From assembly GCA_965221295.1 (NCBI GenBank), contig OZ244879.1, positions 868,001-932,000 on the forward strand: a DNA stretch of 64,000 nt, read 5' to 3'. A program made the position numbers and the translations under genes. The notes under the pieces are model-generated. The model did not search any database, had not been told where the DNA came from, and worked only from the letters and a program-made list of their open reading frames with translations. Position 1 is the first letter of the stretch; each line of letters begins with the position of its first letter. Below are positions 26,979 to 36,128 of this stretch, piece after piece. Origin of the DNA: Bin87 sp965221295. GTDB lineage: Bacteria > Chloroflexota > Dehalococcoidia > Lucifugimonadales > UBA3495.

Positions 26979-28424
26979 GTGAAGGTCACCAGGGACAACG
27001 CATCACCCATTGAGATCACGCTGACGGTTGAACTGGAACCCGCGGACGAGGCGCCGTTCCTGGAACGTTCGTACCGCCGCACCGTTTCGCGCATCAACAT
27101 CCCTGGCTTCCGGCGCGGCAAAGCTCCCCGCCATATTGTCGAAAACATGGTTGGGCGCGCCGCATTGTTGCAGGAAGCCCTGGATTTCATGGTTCCCGAA
27201 ACCCTCGACACAGCGCTCACGGAGGCAGAGATCTCGGCCTTTGCGGAACCCAGCATCGAGGTTACCGAACTCGAACCCGTTTCCTTCACCGCCACTGTCC
27301 CCCTAGAACCTGACATCGACCTGGGCGACTATCGTTCCTTACGCGTTGATGTTGACGCCGTTGAATTTGATGAAAAGCGGATTGATGATCTGATCAACCG
27401 CCTACTGGAAGAGCAGGCGGTGTGGGAACCCGTCGAGCGGCCCGCCCAGTATGGCGACCGCCTCAATCTCGATGTCAACGGGGAAATCGATGGCGAAACC
27501 GTGGTGGATGACCACGACATTGAATACATTCCCAACGAAGACAACGTGCTCCCCTTCCCTGGCTTCGCTCCCAATCTCGTGGGCTTGGTCGAGGAGGAAG
27601 AGCGCGAGTTCATGGTGACCGTTCCTGAGGACTACCCCCGGGAGCAATTCGCCGCCAAAGACGTCCAGTTCAAGGTGTCGGTTCTTTCCGTAAAGGAAAA
27701 AACCGTGCCCGAACTGGATGACGAATTCGCCCAATCCTTGGGCCAAGGGTTCGATGACGTGGATGCCCTCCGCGCCAACCTGCGGGAGTCGCTGACCCAG
27801 CAGGACGAAGCCACGGCCCGCAATGAACTGGAGCAGAAAAGCCTGGAAGCCCTGTGTGAAGCCGCCGTGGTCAACGCTTCTGCCATCCTCTACGACCGCG
27901 AACTCGAGGCGTTGCAAACCGAACGCGAGAACGCGCTTCGGCGGCAGGGCATTGACTTTCCGACCTACCTTAGTTTCATGGGCAAATCCGCCGAGGAATT
28001 CCTCGAAGAGTTGCGGCCCAACGCGGAACGTCGCCTCGTGACCGGGCTGGTCCTCCGCAAGCTCGCCGAAGTCGAGGGAATCGAAGTAGCCGACGAGGAA
28101 ATCCAGGCCGAAACGGAACGCATCATGGAATCGTCCGCCGCCCAGCAGGATGAAGAGACGAACCCCGACAGCCTGCGCGAGTTCCTCGACTCGCCAATGA
28201 TGCGCGATAATATCCGTTCCAACCTGCACAGCCGCCGGGTGATGGAACGGCTCACCGACATCACCCAGGGCAAACTCGACGGCGCAGAGGACGACTCGGA
28301 GGCCGCCGCTGCCCAGGAACCGCCAACCGCCGCCGAGGACATTGCGGCGGAAGTCGAAACGGAACCCCCCGCGGAGGCCGAGGTCGAAGCAGAGGCCGAA
28401 GGCGAAAACAACGCCTCTGGCTGA
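26979..28424 (+). CDS. tig: Trigger factor, ribosome-associated chaperone/prolyl isomerase
   Basis: Binds nascent chains at the ribosome exit. The N-terminal ribosome-binding signature is IPGFRRGKAPRHIVENMVG, matching the GFRxGKxP motif. A PPIase (FKBP-like) domain follows about residues 150-240 (DRLNLDVNGEIDGE, LPFPGF, GLVEEEERE), then the helical C-terminal cradle. The final ~50 residues are an acidic Glu/Ala tail (about residues 430-481), longer than usual. The GTG at 26979 follows AGGAG and gives 481 residues. It heads the tig-clpP-clpP-clpX group. Confidence 0.95.
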   Translation: MKVTRDNASPIEITLTVELEPADEAPFLERSYRRTVSRINIPGFRRGKAPRHIVENMVGRAALLQEALDFMVPETLDTALTEAEISAFAEPSIEVTELEPVSFTATVPLEPDIDLGDYRSLRVDVDAVEFDEKRIDDLINRLLEEQAVWEPVERPAQYGDRLNLDVNGEIDGETVVDDHDIEYIPNEDNVLPFPGFAPNLVGLVEEEEREFMVTVPEDYPREQFAAKDVQFKVSVLSVKEKTVPELDDEFAQSLGQGFDDVDALRANLRESLTQQDEATARNELEQKSLEALCEAAVVNASAILYDRELEALQTERENALRRQGIDFPTYLSFMGKSAEEFLEELRPNAERRLVTGLVLRKLAEVEGIEVADEEIQAETERIMESSAAQQDEETNPDSLREFLDSPMMRDNIRSNLHSRRVMERLTDITQGKLDGAEDDSEAAAAQEPPTAAEDIAAEVETEPPAEAEVEAEAEGENNASG

Positions 28425-28521
28425 GTCAACGCCCGCCCAGCCGCGTCGCCACCCCCCAAAGTGATCGGGTATCCGGCGCGCTCTGCCAACGGACTGTCCA
28501 CTATTTCAGGAGCCCTTTCAA

Positions 28522-29169
28522 ATGTTGCGATTCCCCGAACCCCAGGACCTCCCGCCTCCCAGCAACGTCCTGCCTGGCATTATTCGTCCCACCACCGAAG
28601 GCGAACGCGCGTTCAATCCTTACTCCCTGCTGCTCCAAGCTCGGATCATCTACCTGGGCACCCCGGTGGACGACGACGTGTCCAACGCCGTGGTATCCCA
28701 ATTGCTCTACCTGGCCTGGGAAAACCCCGATGAGGACATCTACCTCTACATCAACTCCCCGGGCGGCTCGGTGCTGGACGGCATGGCCATCTACGACACC
28801 ATGCAGCTCATCAAACCGGATGTAGCCACCGTGTGCCTGGGCAAGGCCGCCAGCATGGGCGCGGTGCTGCTTTCCGGCGGAGCCAAGGGCAAACGCTACT
28901 GCACGCGCAACTCGACCGTCCTGATTCACCAGGTGATGGGCGGCATCCAGGGGTCTGCCTCCGACATCGAAATTACGGCCCAGGAAATCCTGCGCCTGCG
29001 CCAACGCCTGAACACCATCCTATCCGAAAATTGCGATCAGCCCTTCGACAAGGTATCCCGCGATTCTGACCGAGACTACTGGATGGACGCCGAAAGCGCC
29101 GTCGCCTACGGCATCGTTGACCATGTACTCGACCAGTTGCCCGATGTCTTCACCCGCGCCGTTGCCTAG
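28522..29169 (+). CDS. clpP: ATP-dependent Clp protease proteolytic subunit, first copy
   Basis: A serine peptidase of the ClpP barrel. INSPGGSVLDGMAIYDTM forms the substrate loop, the catalytic Ser is in GKAASMGAVLL, His is in TVLIHQVMGG and Asp is in WMDAESAVAYG. All triad residues are present. The 215 residues include an extended N-terminus of about 20 residues before the first ClpP strand. AGGAGC precedes the ATG. It is followed 31 bp later by a second, related ClpP, so the two may form a mixed double ring. Confidence 0.95.
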   Translation: MLRFPEPQDLPPPSNVLPGIIRPTTEGERAFNPYSLLLQARIIYLGTPVDDDVSNAVVSQLLYLAWENPDEDIYLYINSPGGSVLDGMAIYDTMQLIKPDVATVCLGKAASMGAVLLSGGAKGKRYCTRNSTVLIHQVMGGIQGSASDIEITAQEILRLRQRLNTILSENCDQPFDKVSRDSDRDYWMDAESAVAYGIVDHVLDQLPDVFTRAVA

Positions 29170-29200
29170 GCAGCGTTCCGCAAAATGTCAGGAGACCCCA

Positions 29201-29851
29201 ATGGCCCTTCCCTTTGAAGATTCACCACTGCTCCAACCCAGCAACATCGTCCCCATGGTCATCGAGACCAGCCCCCGGGGCGAGCGCGCCTTCGACATAT
29301 ACTCATTGCTGCTGAGGGAGCGAATCATCTACCTGGGCACGCCCATCACCGACCAGGTGGCCAACGTCATCATTGCCCAACTGCTCTATCTGGAGCGGGA
29401 GGACCGCGACCGGGACATCAGCCTCTATATCAACAGCCCGGGCGGTTACATCGCTTCGGGCCTTGCCATCCTGGACACCATGCGCCTCATCAATTCCGAG
29501 GTCTCGACCATATGCGTCGGCACCGCCGCCAGCATGGCCACGGTGCTTCTCGCCAACGGCGCCAAGGGAAAGCGCTACTGCCTGCCCAATTCCACCGTTC
29601 ACATGCACCAACCCAACGTGGGCAGCTTCCAGGGTCAGGCCGCTGACATTGAAATTCAGGCCAGGGAAATCGTGCGTCTCAAGGAACGTTTGTCCCGAAT
29701 CCTGTCCGAAGCCACCGGCCAGCCCATGGAAAGGATCTCCGACGATACCGACCGCGACTTCTTCCTCACGGCCGAGGAAGCCATCGAGTACGGCATTGTG
29801 GATGAAATACTGGGCGCGCCAACGGAGGAACCCGCCGCAGAAGCCGCCTGA
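29201..29851 (+). CDS. clpP: ATP-dependent Clp protease proteolytic subunit, second copy
   Basis: A second ClpP. The Ser is in GTAASMATVLL, the His is in TVHMHQPNVG and the Asp is in FLTAEEAIEYG, where the residue before the usual Asp position reads DRDFFLTAEE rather than MDAE. The first copy has the canonical WMDAE, so the Asp of this copy should be checked. The ATG at 29201 follows AGGAG 7 bp away. An upstream frame would add 28 residues overlapping the end of the first clpP. Directly followed by clpX. Confidence 0.92.
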   Translation: MALPFEDSPLLQPSNIVPMVIETSPRGERAFDIYSLLLRERIIYLGTPITDQVANVIIAQLLYLEREDRDRDISLYINSPGGYIASGLAILDTMRLINSEVSTICVGTAASMATVLLANGAKGKRYCLPNSTVHMHQPNVGSFQGQAADIEIQAREIVRLKERLSRILSEATGQPMERISDDTDRDFFLTAEEAIEYGIVDEILGAPTEEPAAEAA

Positions 29852-29892
29852 TCGCAACCCCTCCTGATCTACCAGAAACTAGGCGGCCACTT

Positions 29893-31296
29893 ATGACCAC
29901 TCGAAGTCGCAACGGCAACTCCAATCGCAATTCCTACCGCTGCAACTTTTGCAGCAGCCTGTTCCCACAGGGTCGCCTCATGCGTCCACCCGGCCAGAAC
30001 CGTGGGGGGATCTGCTTCGATTGCATCCGCGAACTGGCGGCCTACGTAGCCGACCGAGGCGGCAAGCAACGTCCGGAAGAAGGCGCGCGTCGCGTCCCCA
30101 GGGCCTCCGACCGGGTTGAGTTGACGGATAACGCCCATGCGCAGGCTGAACCCCAGCCGCGAACCCTCGTTCCCCGGGAAATCTACGCCAACCTGGACGC
30201 CTACGTAATCGGACAGGAGAAGGCCAAGAAGACCCTGGCCGTGGCAGTTTATAACCACTTCAAACGCATTCGCGGCGGCGCCGAACCTTCCGACGTTGAG
30301 GTTCAGAAGTCCAACATTTTGCTGATCGGCCCCACCGGTTCCGGCAAAACCCTGCTGGCCGAGACCCTGGCCCGCACTCTGGAAGTGCCCTTCGCCATCT
30401 GCGACGCCACCTCCCTGACCGAGTCGGGCTACGTCGGCGAGGACGTGGAGAATATCCTGTTGCGCCTCATCCAGGCCGCCGATTGGGACATCCCGCGCGC
30501 CGAACAGGGCATCATCTATATCGACGAGCTGGACAAGATCGCTCGCAAAGAGGGCGTCAACCGGTCTATCACCCGGGACGTGGCCGGCGAAGGCGTGCAG
30601 CAAGAACTCCTCAAGATAATCGAAGGCTGCATCGCCAACGTACCGCCCCAGGGTGGGCGCAAGCATCCCCACCAGGAAATGTTGCAGATCAACACCCGCA
30701 ACATCCTCTTCATCTGCGGCGGAGCGTTCGATGGCCTGGAAGACATGATCAATAAGCGGTTGTCCATAGGATCATCCATGGGTTTCCTGGCCACCGGCCA
30801 CGACCGCGCCGAAAGAAAACCCGCCGAAAGCGCCACTCTGGAGCAGGTCACCCCCGAAGACCTGCTCCAGTTCGGATTCATCCCGGAGTTGGTGGGCCGT
30901 TTGCCCATCGTTTCCGCGCTCCAGCCCCTGGACCGCAAAGCGTTGGTTCGCGTGCTCATCGAACCCAAGAACGCCATCGTCAAGCAGTACCAGCGGCTCT
31001 TCGCCCTCGATGAGGTTGCGCTGGAATTCACCGACGACGCCCTGGCCGCCGCCGCCGACCGCGCCCTCACTTACCAAACCGGGGCCCGCGTGTTGCGCCA
31101 TATCGTTGAAGACGCTTTGATGGAGGTCATGTACGAGCTGCCCTCCCTGGGCGATATTGGGCGCTGCGTTGTCCACGGGGACGCCATCAACGGCGACGCC
31201 TCGCCGCGCCTCTACCGCCGTGGTGGTGGCCGCTACCTGACCCTCAAGTCGGCCCTGGCGCGGTCAAATCAGGAAACCCGCAGGAAGACCGCCTGA
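29893..31296 (+). CDS. clpX: ATP-dependent Clp protease ATPase subunit ClpX
   Basis: An AAA+ unfoldase feeding ClpP. The zinc-binding N-domain has Cys17/Cys20 and Cys41/Cys44. Walker A is GPTGSGKT, Walker B is IIYIDELDKI, the pore-loop region includes SGYVGEDVEN, and TGARVLR is sensor 2. The 467 residues are slightly longer than usual because of the linker after the zinc domain. It ends only 6 bp from the end of a convergent gene, leaving no room for a separate terminator. Confidence 0.96.
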   Translation: MTTRSRNGNSNRNSYRCNFCSSLFPQGRLMRPPGQNRGGICFDCIRELAAYVADRGGKQRPEEGARRVPRASDRVELTDNAHAQAEPQPRTLVPREIYANLDAYVIGQEKAKKTLAVAVYNHFKRIRGGAEPSDVEVQKSNILLIGPTGSGKTLLAETLARTLEVPFAICDATSLTESGYVGEDVENILLRLIQAADWDIPRAEQGIIYIDELDKIARKEGVNRSITRDVAGEGVQQELLKIIEGCIANVPPQGGRKHPHQEMLQINTRNILFICGGAFDGLEDMINKRLSIGSSMGFLATGHDRAERKPAESATLEQVTPEDLLQFGFIPELVGRLPIVSALQPLDRKALVRVLIEPKNAIVKQYQRLFALDEVALEFTDDALAAAADRALTYQTGARVLRHIVEDALMEVMYELPSLGDIGRCVVHGDAINGDASPRLYRRGGGRYLTLKSALARSNQETRRKTA

Positions 31297-31302
31297 TTCG
31301 CT

Positions 31303-32130
31303 TCACCCAGCCGAATCAGCGGCGGCGATGGCGGCTTCAATTTCCTCCGTCAGTTCCAGACCATTCGGAAGAGTCAGGGCCAGCGGATTGCCCATGTCGT
31401 CCAGCGCTTCGCCGGGCCGAACGCCCAATCGCCCGTCGGCGACCGCTCTCAACGTCGCCAGCAGCAGGTACGGTTCCCGCCGGTACCCCTCGGCCCGTAT
31501 GAGTTGAAACAGGCGATTTTCTTCGCCTTCGTCCTCGCGAGCCTGTGCAAAGCGTCGCCCGACCATGGCCGCCCACTCTGGATCAAACGGCCCACCGACG
31601 ATGGGCAACTCGCAATGGGACAACACAGGCCCGCGGTCCACTTCCTCGGTGGCCAGGTGAATCATCGCGCCGGTTCTGGTGGCCCGGGTCGCAATCAACT
31701 CCCAGATAACAGATTGCCAGGGGCCGGTCGGCCCATCGGGCAGCGCGCCGTGCAGATTGAGGAGCGGGAACTGTCGGCACAAGGCCCCGCTGCAAATCAG
31801 CATATAGCCAGCCAACGCGCACACGTCGGGTTGATAGGGAGCCAGTAGGTTGATCAGCTGCTGGTCAAATCCATCGCGGTGTCGGGACATGGCGCCGCCG
31901 CCGTGTTCGCGCCGGTATCGCGCTGACGAAAGCGTAACCAGTGGCAGGCCGTATGACCGCGTCAGTTCAAAAAAGGCGTCGGATCCTTCAGCTTCGCCGG
32001 GTTCGCGATTGCTGAACACGAACTCGATCCGGGCGTCGAGGCGACCCTGCTGAATCGCGTCCGCCACAAACCGCAACAGCCCTCTTGATCCTTCGCCCCG
32101 ACCAGTGGAAAACCAACCTATACGCAACAT
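31303..32130 (-). CDS. Formyltransferase-family protein (PurN/Fmt-like fold)
   Basis: 275 residues with a formyltransferase-like core: VFSNREPGE (second strand), ALAGYMLICSG and NLHGALPDGPTG, which corresponds to the N-H-P/S catalytic region of PurN. The usual N-x-H-x-S-L-L-P is altered to NLHGALPDG, and the downstream D is in MIHLATEEVDRGP. It probably uses 10-formyltetrahydrofolate or is a related hydrolase, but it is not a standard PurN. The ATG at 32130 was chosen over a TTG six codons earlier. It is the last gene of the minus-strand operon beginning at dprA or topA. Confidence 0.75.
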   Translation of the reverse strand: MLRIGWFSTGRGEGSRGLLRFVADAIQQGRLDARIEFVFSNREPGEAEGSDAFFELTRSYGLPLVTLSSARYRREHGGGAMSRHRDGFDQQLINLLAPYQPDVCALAGYMLICSGALCRQFPLLNLHGALPDGPTGPWQSVIWELIATRATRTGAMIHLATEEVDRGPVLSHCELPIVGGPFDPEWAAMVGRRFAQAREDEGEENRLFQLIRAEGYRREPYLLLATLRAVADGRLGVRPGEALDDMGNPLALTLPNGLELTEEIEAAIAAADSAG

Positions 32131-32291
32131 AACCCAGTCTTGGCGCAACCTGGAGGCTAGTATCGTGACTCTGGGGCGGCCGGCTCGGTTCGCGGCGACG
32201 GAAGGCCGACAGGGTTCGCGGCGGCGTCAATCATCAACCTGCCGATACCCCCGGCCGCGCCGACGGCGCTCCCGCCGCAACGGGTCCAGTT

Positions 32292-32663
32292 TCAGAACGG
32301 CGCTTGGTCATCTTCAAACAGCGAAGGGTCGTCCGGCTCCGGTGGCGGCGGCATGTCCCACTCGTCCTGGGGCGGAAGGTCGTTTTGGGAAGGACGGTCG
32401 TCGTCGGAGCGAAAGTCGCCGCCGGCGGACGCGCCCGTCACGCCACGCTCGGTTCCAACCTGCGAGATGCGCAACTCCGCCTCGGTGAGGAGCAATTGAC
32501 AGCGGTTGGCTAGGTCCATCCCCTGATGGTAGAGCGATTCGGCCTCGGTCAACGGCAACTCCCCCTGTTCCAATTGGCCTACGGTCTCTTCCAGGCGGCG
32601 GTAGGCGTCCTCAAAGGAAAGGGAGGCCAGCTCTTCGGGCCAGTTTTCGTTGGGTTCGGTCAT
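32292..32663 (-). CDS. xseB: Exodeoxyribonuclease VII small subunit
   Basis: Small helical subunit of the nuclease that degrades single-stranded DNA. The core is LSFEDAYRRLEETVGQLEQGELPLTEAESLYHQGM, an exact family pattern, in residues 14-50. The remaining ~70 residues are a long Asp/Pro-rich disordered tail not found in typical 80-residue XseB proteins. It lies 24 bp downstream of xseA in the same orientation. Confidence 0.93.
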   Translation of the reverse strand: MTEPNENWPEELASLSFEDAYRRLEETVGQLEQGELPLTEAESLYHQGMDLANRCQLLLTEAELRISQVGTERGVTGASAGGDFRSDDDRPSQNDLPPQDEWDMPPPPEPDDPSLFEDDQAPF

Positions 32664-32687
32664 GGTGTTGGCGCGGAAGATCCGCGA

Positions 32688-34019
32688 TCACAGCAGTGGC
32701 CGCATCGCTTTCGGCGCCGGGACGTTGCGCCGCCGCCGGTTGGTCGGACGCGGATTGGGCTTGGCTCTTTCGTCGATGTCCGCCACCGACGCTGGTTCCC
32801 GTTCCGGGGTCGCCATACCGGAGCGGGAGGCGTCGCGACCGGCCACCGCTGGCATCTTGCCGCCGCTCAGGGTGATTTCTAGCAGGTCCCCGTCCTGGGC
32901 CTGGTCCGGGGACGTCAGGGCGCCGGGCTTGGACTTCAGGCTGACTACGGCGTACCCCCGGCGCAAGGTGGCCGCCGGATCCAACGCGGTGAGCTTGGCC
33001 TGCTGCGCCGCCAAATCCCGCTGCAGTCGTTCCTTCCTACGGGCCATGGCGGCCGTCGCGCGTTCCGCCAGGTCGTCGATGTTGCGCATCAACGCAGACA
33101 CGTCAGGCCCAACGCGCCGCAGCCGTTGCCGCTGCTGTTCCAGGGCGCCGAGTTTCTGGTCAATGTGACCCAGCATGGCCGAGTTCAGGCGCTGGCGCGC
33201 GGAGAAGACGTTGCTGAGCAATTGCTGCCGATCCGGCGTGGCCAACTCAGCCGCCGCGGAGGGAGTGGGCGCTCGCTGGTCGGCCACATCGTCCGCTATG
33301 GTGTGGTCGGTTTCATGGCCCACGCCGGATACCACGGGCACGGCGCTGGCGAAAATGGCGCGCGCCACTTTTTCGGAGTTGAAACACCACAGATCTTCCA
33401 GCGACCCGCCACCGCGCGCCAAGATGATCAGGTCCGCCAGGCCTTCGTCGTTCAGCAGTTTGATGGCGCTGGCGATTTGGCCGCTGGCGGTGTCGCCTTG
33501 CACCGCGGTCGGCGAAATCCGCAGCTGCGCCAGGGGATACCGGCGGCGCGCCACGTTTTGAATATCCTGCCACACTGCGCCGCTGGGCGACGTAACCACG
33601 CCAATCACCCTGGGAAATACCGGCAACGGGCGTTTGCGAGAGGCCTCGAACAGTCCTTCCCCGGCCAATTGCTGACGCAGCCGTGCCAGCTCCAGGGCCA
33701 ACGCCCCTTCCCCCACGGGGACTACCACGGAGACCTGCAGGTTGGCTTCCCCGTAAGGCGCGTAGAAGGTGAAGTTCCCGCCGGCCAGGACTTCCCGTCC
33801 TTCTTCCAAGTCTTCCTGCCCCGACCGATTGCGGAACATCACGCAGCGAATGGCGCTGCCGTCCTCGCGAAGGCTGAAATAGGAGTGGCCGGAGGCGACG
33901 GTGCGCAGGTTCGCCACCTCGCCCTGCACGGTCAGCCGGGACAGCACGGCGTCAGACTCAAGTTTGTCCTTGAGATACGCGGCCACCTGGCCAACCGAAT
34001 ACACAATTGGCGAAAGCAT
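32688..34019 (-). CDS. xseA: Exodeoxyribonuclease VII large subunit
   Basis: The catalytic subunit of exonuclease VII. The N-terminal OB fold is about residues 1-100 (VQGEVANLRTVASGHSYFSLREDGSAIRCVMFR). The catalytic core has VGVVTSPSGAVWQDI, LARGGGSLEDLWCFN and VPVVSGVGHETDHTIADDVADQRAPTPSAAAEL. A long coiled coil and RRGYAVV follow. The C-terminal ~60 residues are a basic tail. It sits between xseB and efp. Confidence 0.95.
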   Translation of the reverse strand: MLSPIVYSVGQVAAYLKDKLESDAVLSRLTVQGEVANLRTVASGHSYFSLREDGSAIRCVMFRNRSGQEDLEEGREVLAGGNFTFYAPYGEANLQVSVVVPVGEGALALELARLRQQLAGEGLFEASRKRPLPVFPRVIGVVTSPSGAVWQDIQNVARRRYPLAQLRISPTAVQGDTASGQIASAIKLLNDEGLADLIILARGGGSLEDLWCFNSEKVARAIFASAVPVVSGVGHETDHTIADDVADQRAPTPSAAAELATPDRQQLLSNVFSARQRLNSAMLGHIDQKLGALEQQRQRLRRVGPDVSALMRNIDDLAERATAAMARRKERLQRDLAAQQAKLTALDPAATLRRGYAVVSLKSKPGALTSPDQAQDGDLLEITLSGGKMPAVAGRDASRSGMATPEREPASVADIDERAKPNPRPTNRRRRNVPAPKAMRPLL

Positions 34020-34030
34020 GTCGAGGCCGG

Positions 34031-34597
34031 TCAGGAAACGCGTTCCGAATACGCGCCGTTCCTGGTGTCCACCTTCACCACGGTTCCGGGGGTGATGAAC
34101 ATGGGCACCGTGATCTGCAACCCGGTTTCAAGGGTGGCGGGTTTGCCTCCCCCCTGGGCGGTGTTGCCTTTGAATGCCGGCGGCGTGTCCACCACTTCCA
34201 ACTCAACGTGGATGGGCAGGTTCACGTTGATCGGCGACCCCTTGTACAAGACCAGCTCGACCATCATGCTCTCTTTCAGGTAGCCCAGGGCGTCTCCCAG
34301 CTGGTCGCTGGTCAACTCGTGCTGGTCGAAGGTTTCCTGGTCCATGAAGTAGTAATGCGAGCCGTCGGTGTACAGATATTGGGTCTCCCGGTTGTCCACC
34401 TCAGCAAGACTGAAGGCGGTGTCGTACCGCTGGAACGTGCGCTCGATCACTGACCCGTTGATCAGGTTCCGCATCTTGATCCGTGTAACCGGCGCTCGTT
34501 GCTGCATCTTGTGCCGTTCGTAATCCATGACCTGCCAGGGCTGGTTTTCCAACTCGATCACCATGCCCTTGTTCAGGTCGCCAAAGTTGATGCTCAT
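34031..34597 (-). CDS. efp: Translation elongation factor P
   Basis: Relieves ribosome stalling at proline runs. All three domains are present in 188 residues, ending in VPMFITPGTVVKVDTRNGAYSERV. At the loop that carries Lys34 of Escherichia coli EF-P, this protein reads HKMQQRAP; gapless alignment puts Gln33 at the tip, with Arg34 next to it. So no Lys sits in the usual modified position. It starts 12 bp before the xseA ATG region and 16 bp after aroQ. Confidence 0.96.
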   Translation of the reverse strand: MSINFGDLNKGMVIELENQPWQVMDYERHKMQQRAPVTRIKMRNLINGSVIERTFQRYDTAFSLAEVDNRETQYLYTDGSHYYFMDQETFDQHELTSDQLGDALGYLKESMMVELVLYKGSPINVNLPIHVELEVVDTPPAFKGNTAQGGGKPATLETGLQITVPMFITPGTVVKVDTRNGAYSERVS

Positions 34598-34612
34598 TCG
34601 TGGTATCCCCTT

Positions 34613-35071
34613 CTAATTCGCAAGTTCGCCCGCTTCGTCGTTGATGATGCCGACCAACGCTTCCAAAGCAGCAGTATAGCCTCTCCAACCCAACCCGACA
34701 ATTTGGCCACGGGCGGTATCGGCCAAAACCGAGTGTCTCCGCCAAGGCTCACGCGCGTGGATGTTGCTCAAGTGAACCTCGATCACCGGCAGGTTGGAAT
34801 CCGTCAGGGCGTCTTTGAGCGATAGGCCATAGTGGGTTAGCGCCCCGGCGTTGACAATCACGCCGTCGATGCGGCCCGCGCCTGCCTGCAATCGGTCGAT
34901 CAGCGCGCCTTCGTGGTTGGATTGGAAACACTCCACCGCAACGCCGAGAGACTCCCCTCGTTCCTGGAGGCGTCGGTTGATCTCGTCCAGCGTCAGGGTT
35001 CCGTAGTGATGCCGGTCCCGGCGACCCAGAGCGTTCAGGTTAGGCCCGTGCAGCGCCAGTATCGTCGTCAT
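34613..35071 (-). CDS. aroQ: 3-dehydroquinate dehydratase, type II
   Basis: The third step of the shikimate pathway. The catalytic Tyr is in GRRDRHHYG, and the lid and substrate residues are in LHGPNLNALG, FQSNHEGALID, VNAGALTHYGLSLKDAL and EVHLSNIHAREPWR. The 152 residues match the dodecameric type II enzyme. The ATG at 35071 is the best start; the annotation could extend five codons. It overlaps the 3' end of the Xer gene by 32 bp, in the middle of that gene's repeat tail. Confidence 0.95.
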   Translation of the reverse strand: MTTILALHGPNLNALGRRDRHHYGTLTLDEINRRLQERGESLGVAVECFQSNHEGALIDRLQAGAGRIDGVIVNAGALTHYGLSLKDALTDSNLPVIEVHLSNIHAREPWRRHSVLADTARGQIVGLGWRGYTAALEALVGIINDEAGELAN

Positions 35072-36128
35072 TTGTCGGGGCCTCATTTGTCAGGGCCTCA
35101 TTCGTCAGGGCCTTGTCCGTTCGATCTTGTACGCTGGGCGCCGCCGCCATCGGGTGAAAGGTCAAGTAAGCCCGTCGCGCCTCCTGCTTGGTGATGTGCG
35201 TGTACATCTGGGTTGTCGATACGTTGCTGTGGCCCAGCAGGTCCTGGATCACGCGCAAATCGGCGTCCCCTTCCAGCATGTGGCTGGCGAAACTGTGCCG
35301 GAGGGTATGCGGGTGGATGCCGTCCTTCAGGCCGGCGCGGGCCGCCTGGTTGCTGACGATTTTCTCAATGCTGCGCCGGGACAGCCGTCCTCCGTAGCGG
35401 TTCACGAAAAGGGGATCGTCACTGTGCTCGCCGGCGGCCAGGTGGGGGCGGCCTTCGCTCAAATAGCCGTCAATCGCCGCCTCGGCCGGTCCGCCGTACA
35501 GGGTCCAACGTTCCTTGTTTCCCTTGCCTCTGACCAGTATTTCCCGGCGGGCTCGGTGAACATCGCCCAAGTTCATCCCTTCGATCTCGGCCAGCCGCAC
35601 GCCGCAGGCGTACAAAATCTCCAGGATCGCCCGGTCGCGCCGGCCGGTCGGGGTATCGTCGTCGGCAGCCTCCAGCAGACGGGCGGCCTCCTTCCTGCCC
35701 AGGAAACTCGGCAGAGGCTTCTCGACCTTGACGGGAAAGGACCTCGCCGAAGGCACCGGGGTGGACTTGAACCATCCCTGCTGCACGAGGAAGTTATAGA
35801 ACGTCCGCAGGGCCGTCAGCTTACGCACGATGCTCACCCGCGCGTAACCCGCCGGGCCGCCGCTGCCATCGGCGCGACCCTCGGTCGCCAGGTAGGCTAC
35901 GTAACCGCGCAGCATCTGGCGATTCATGTCGCGCAGGTTCAGATCCTGGCGCCGGCAATAGGTCAGGAAGGCGCGCAGGTCATCCAGGTAAATTCGCCTG
36001 GTGTTCTGCGACAGCGACCTCTGGCCGGTCAGATAACGTCCGTAACGTTCCAGCAAGTCGGGCGTAGCCGGCCCGCATTCTCGTTGGGAGGCGCTCCGGT
36101 CAACCGGATGTATCGCGCTAGTCGCCAA
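35040..36128 (-). CDS. Tyrosine recombinase of the XerC/XerD family
   Basis: Resolves chromosome dimers at dif-like sites. An N-terminal SAM-like core-binding domain (YLTGQRSLSQNTRRIYLDDLRAFL) precedes the catalytic domain. Its catalytic residues are Arg in CGVRLAEI, Lys in GKGNKE, His/Arg in HTLRHSFA, His in LLGHSN and Tyr in MYTHITK. The start is probably a TTG at 36128, overlapping topA by 11 bp. The C-terminal tail after the tyrosine is extended by three five-residue repeats (ALTNE-type) encoded by 15-bp tandem DNA units. Whether XerC or XerD cannot be told. Confidence 0.88.
   Translation of the reverse strand: MATSAIHPVDRSASQRECGPATPDLLERYGRYLTGQRSLSQNTRRIYLDDLRAFLTYCRRQDLNLRDMNRQMLRGYVAYLATEGRADGSGGPAGYARVSIVRKLTALRTFYNFLVQQGWFKSTPVPSARSFPVKVEKPLPSFLGRKEAARLLEAADDDTPTGRRDRAILEILYACGVRLAEIEGMNLGDVHRARREILVRGKGNKERWTLYGGPAEAAIDGYLSEGRPHLAAGEHSDDPLFVNRYGGRLSRRSIEKIVSNQAARAGLKDGIHPHTLRHSFASHMLEGDADLRVIQDLLGHSNVSTTQMYTHITKQEARRAYLTFHPMAAAPSVQDRTDKALTNEALTNEAPTNDDDTGAARA
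35067..35111 (-). repeat. Three 15-bp tandem units in the xer/aroQ overlap
   Basis: Three 15-bp units encode the tail of the recombinase (ALTNE, ALTNE, APTND). The first bases also overlap the aroQ start region, so the same repeat lies in two reading frames. Confidence 0.85.
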
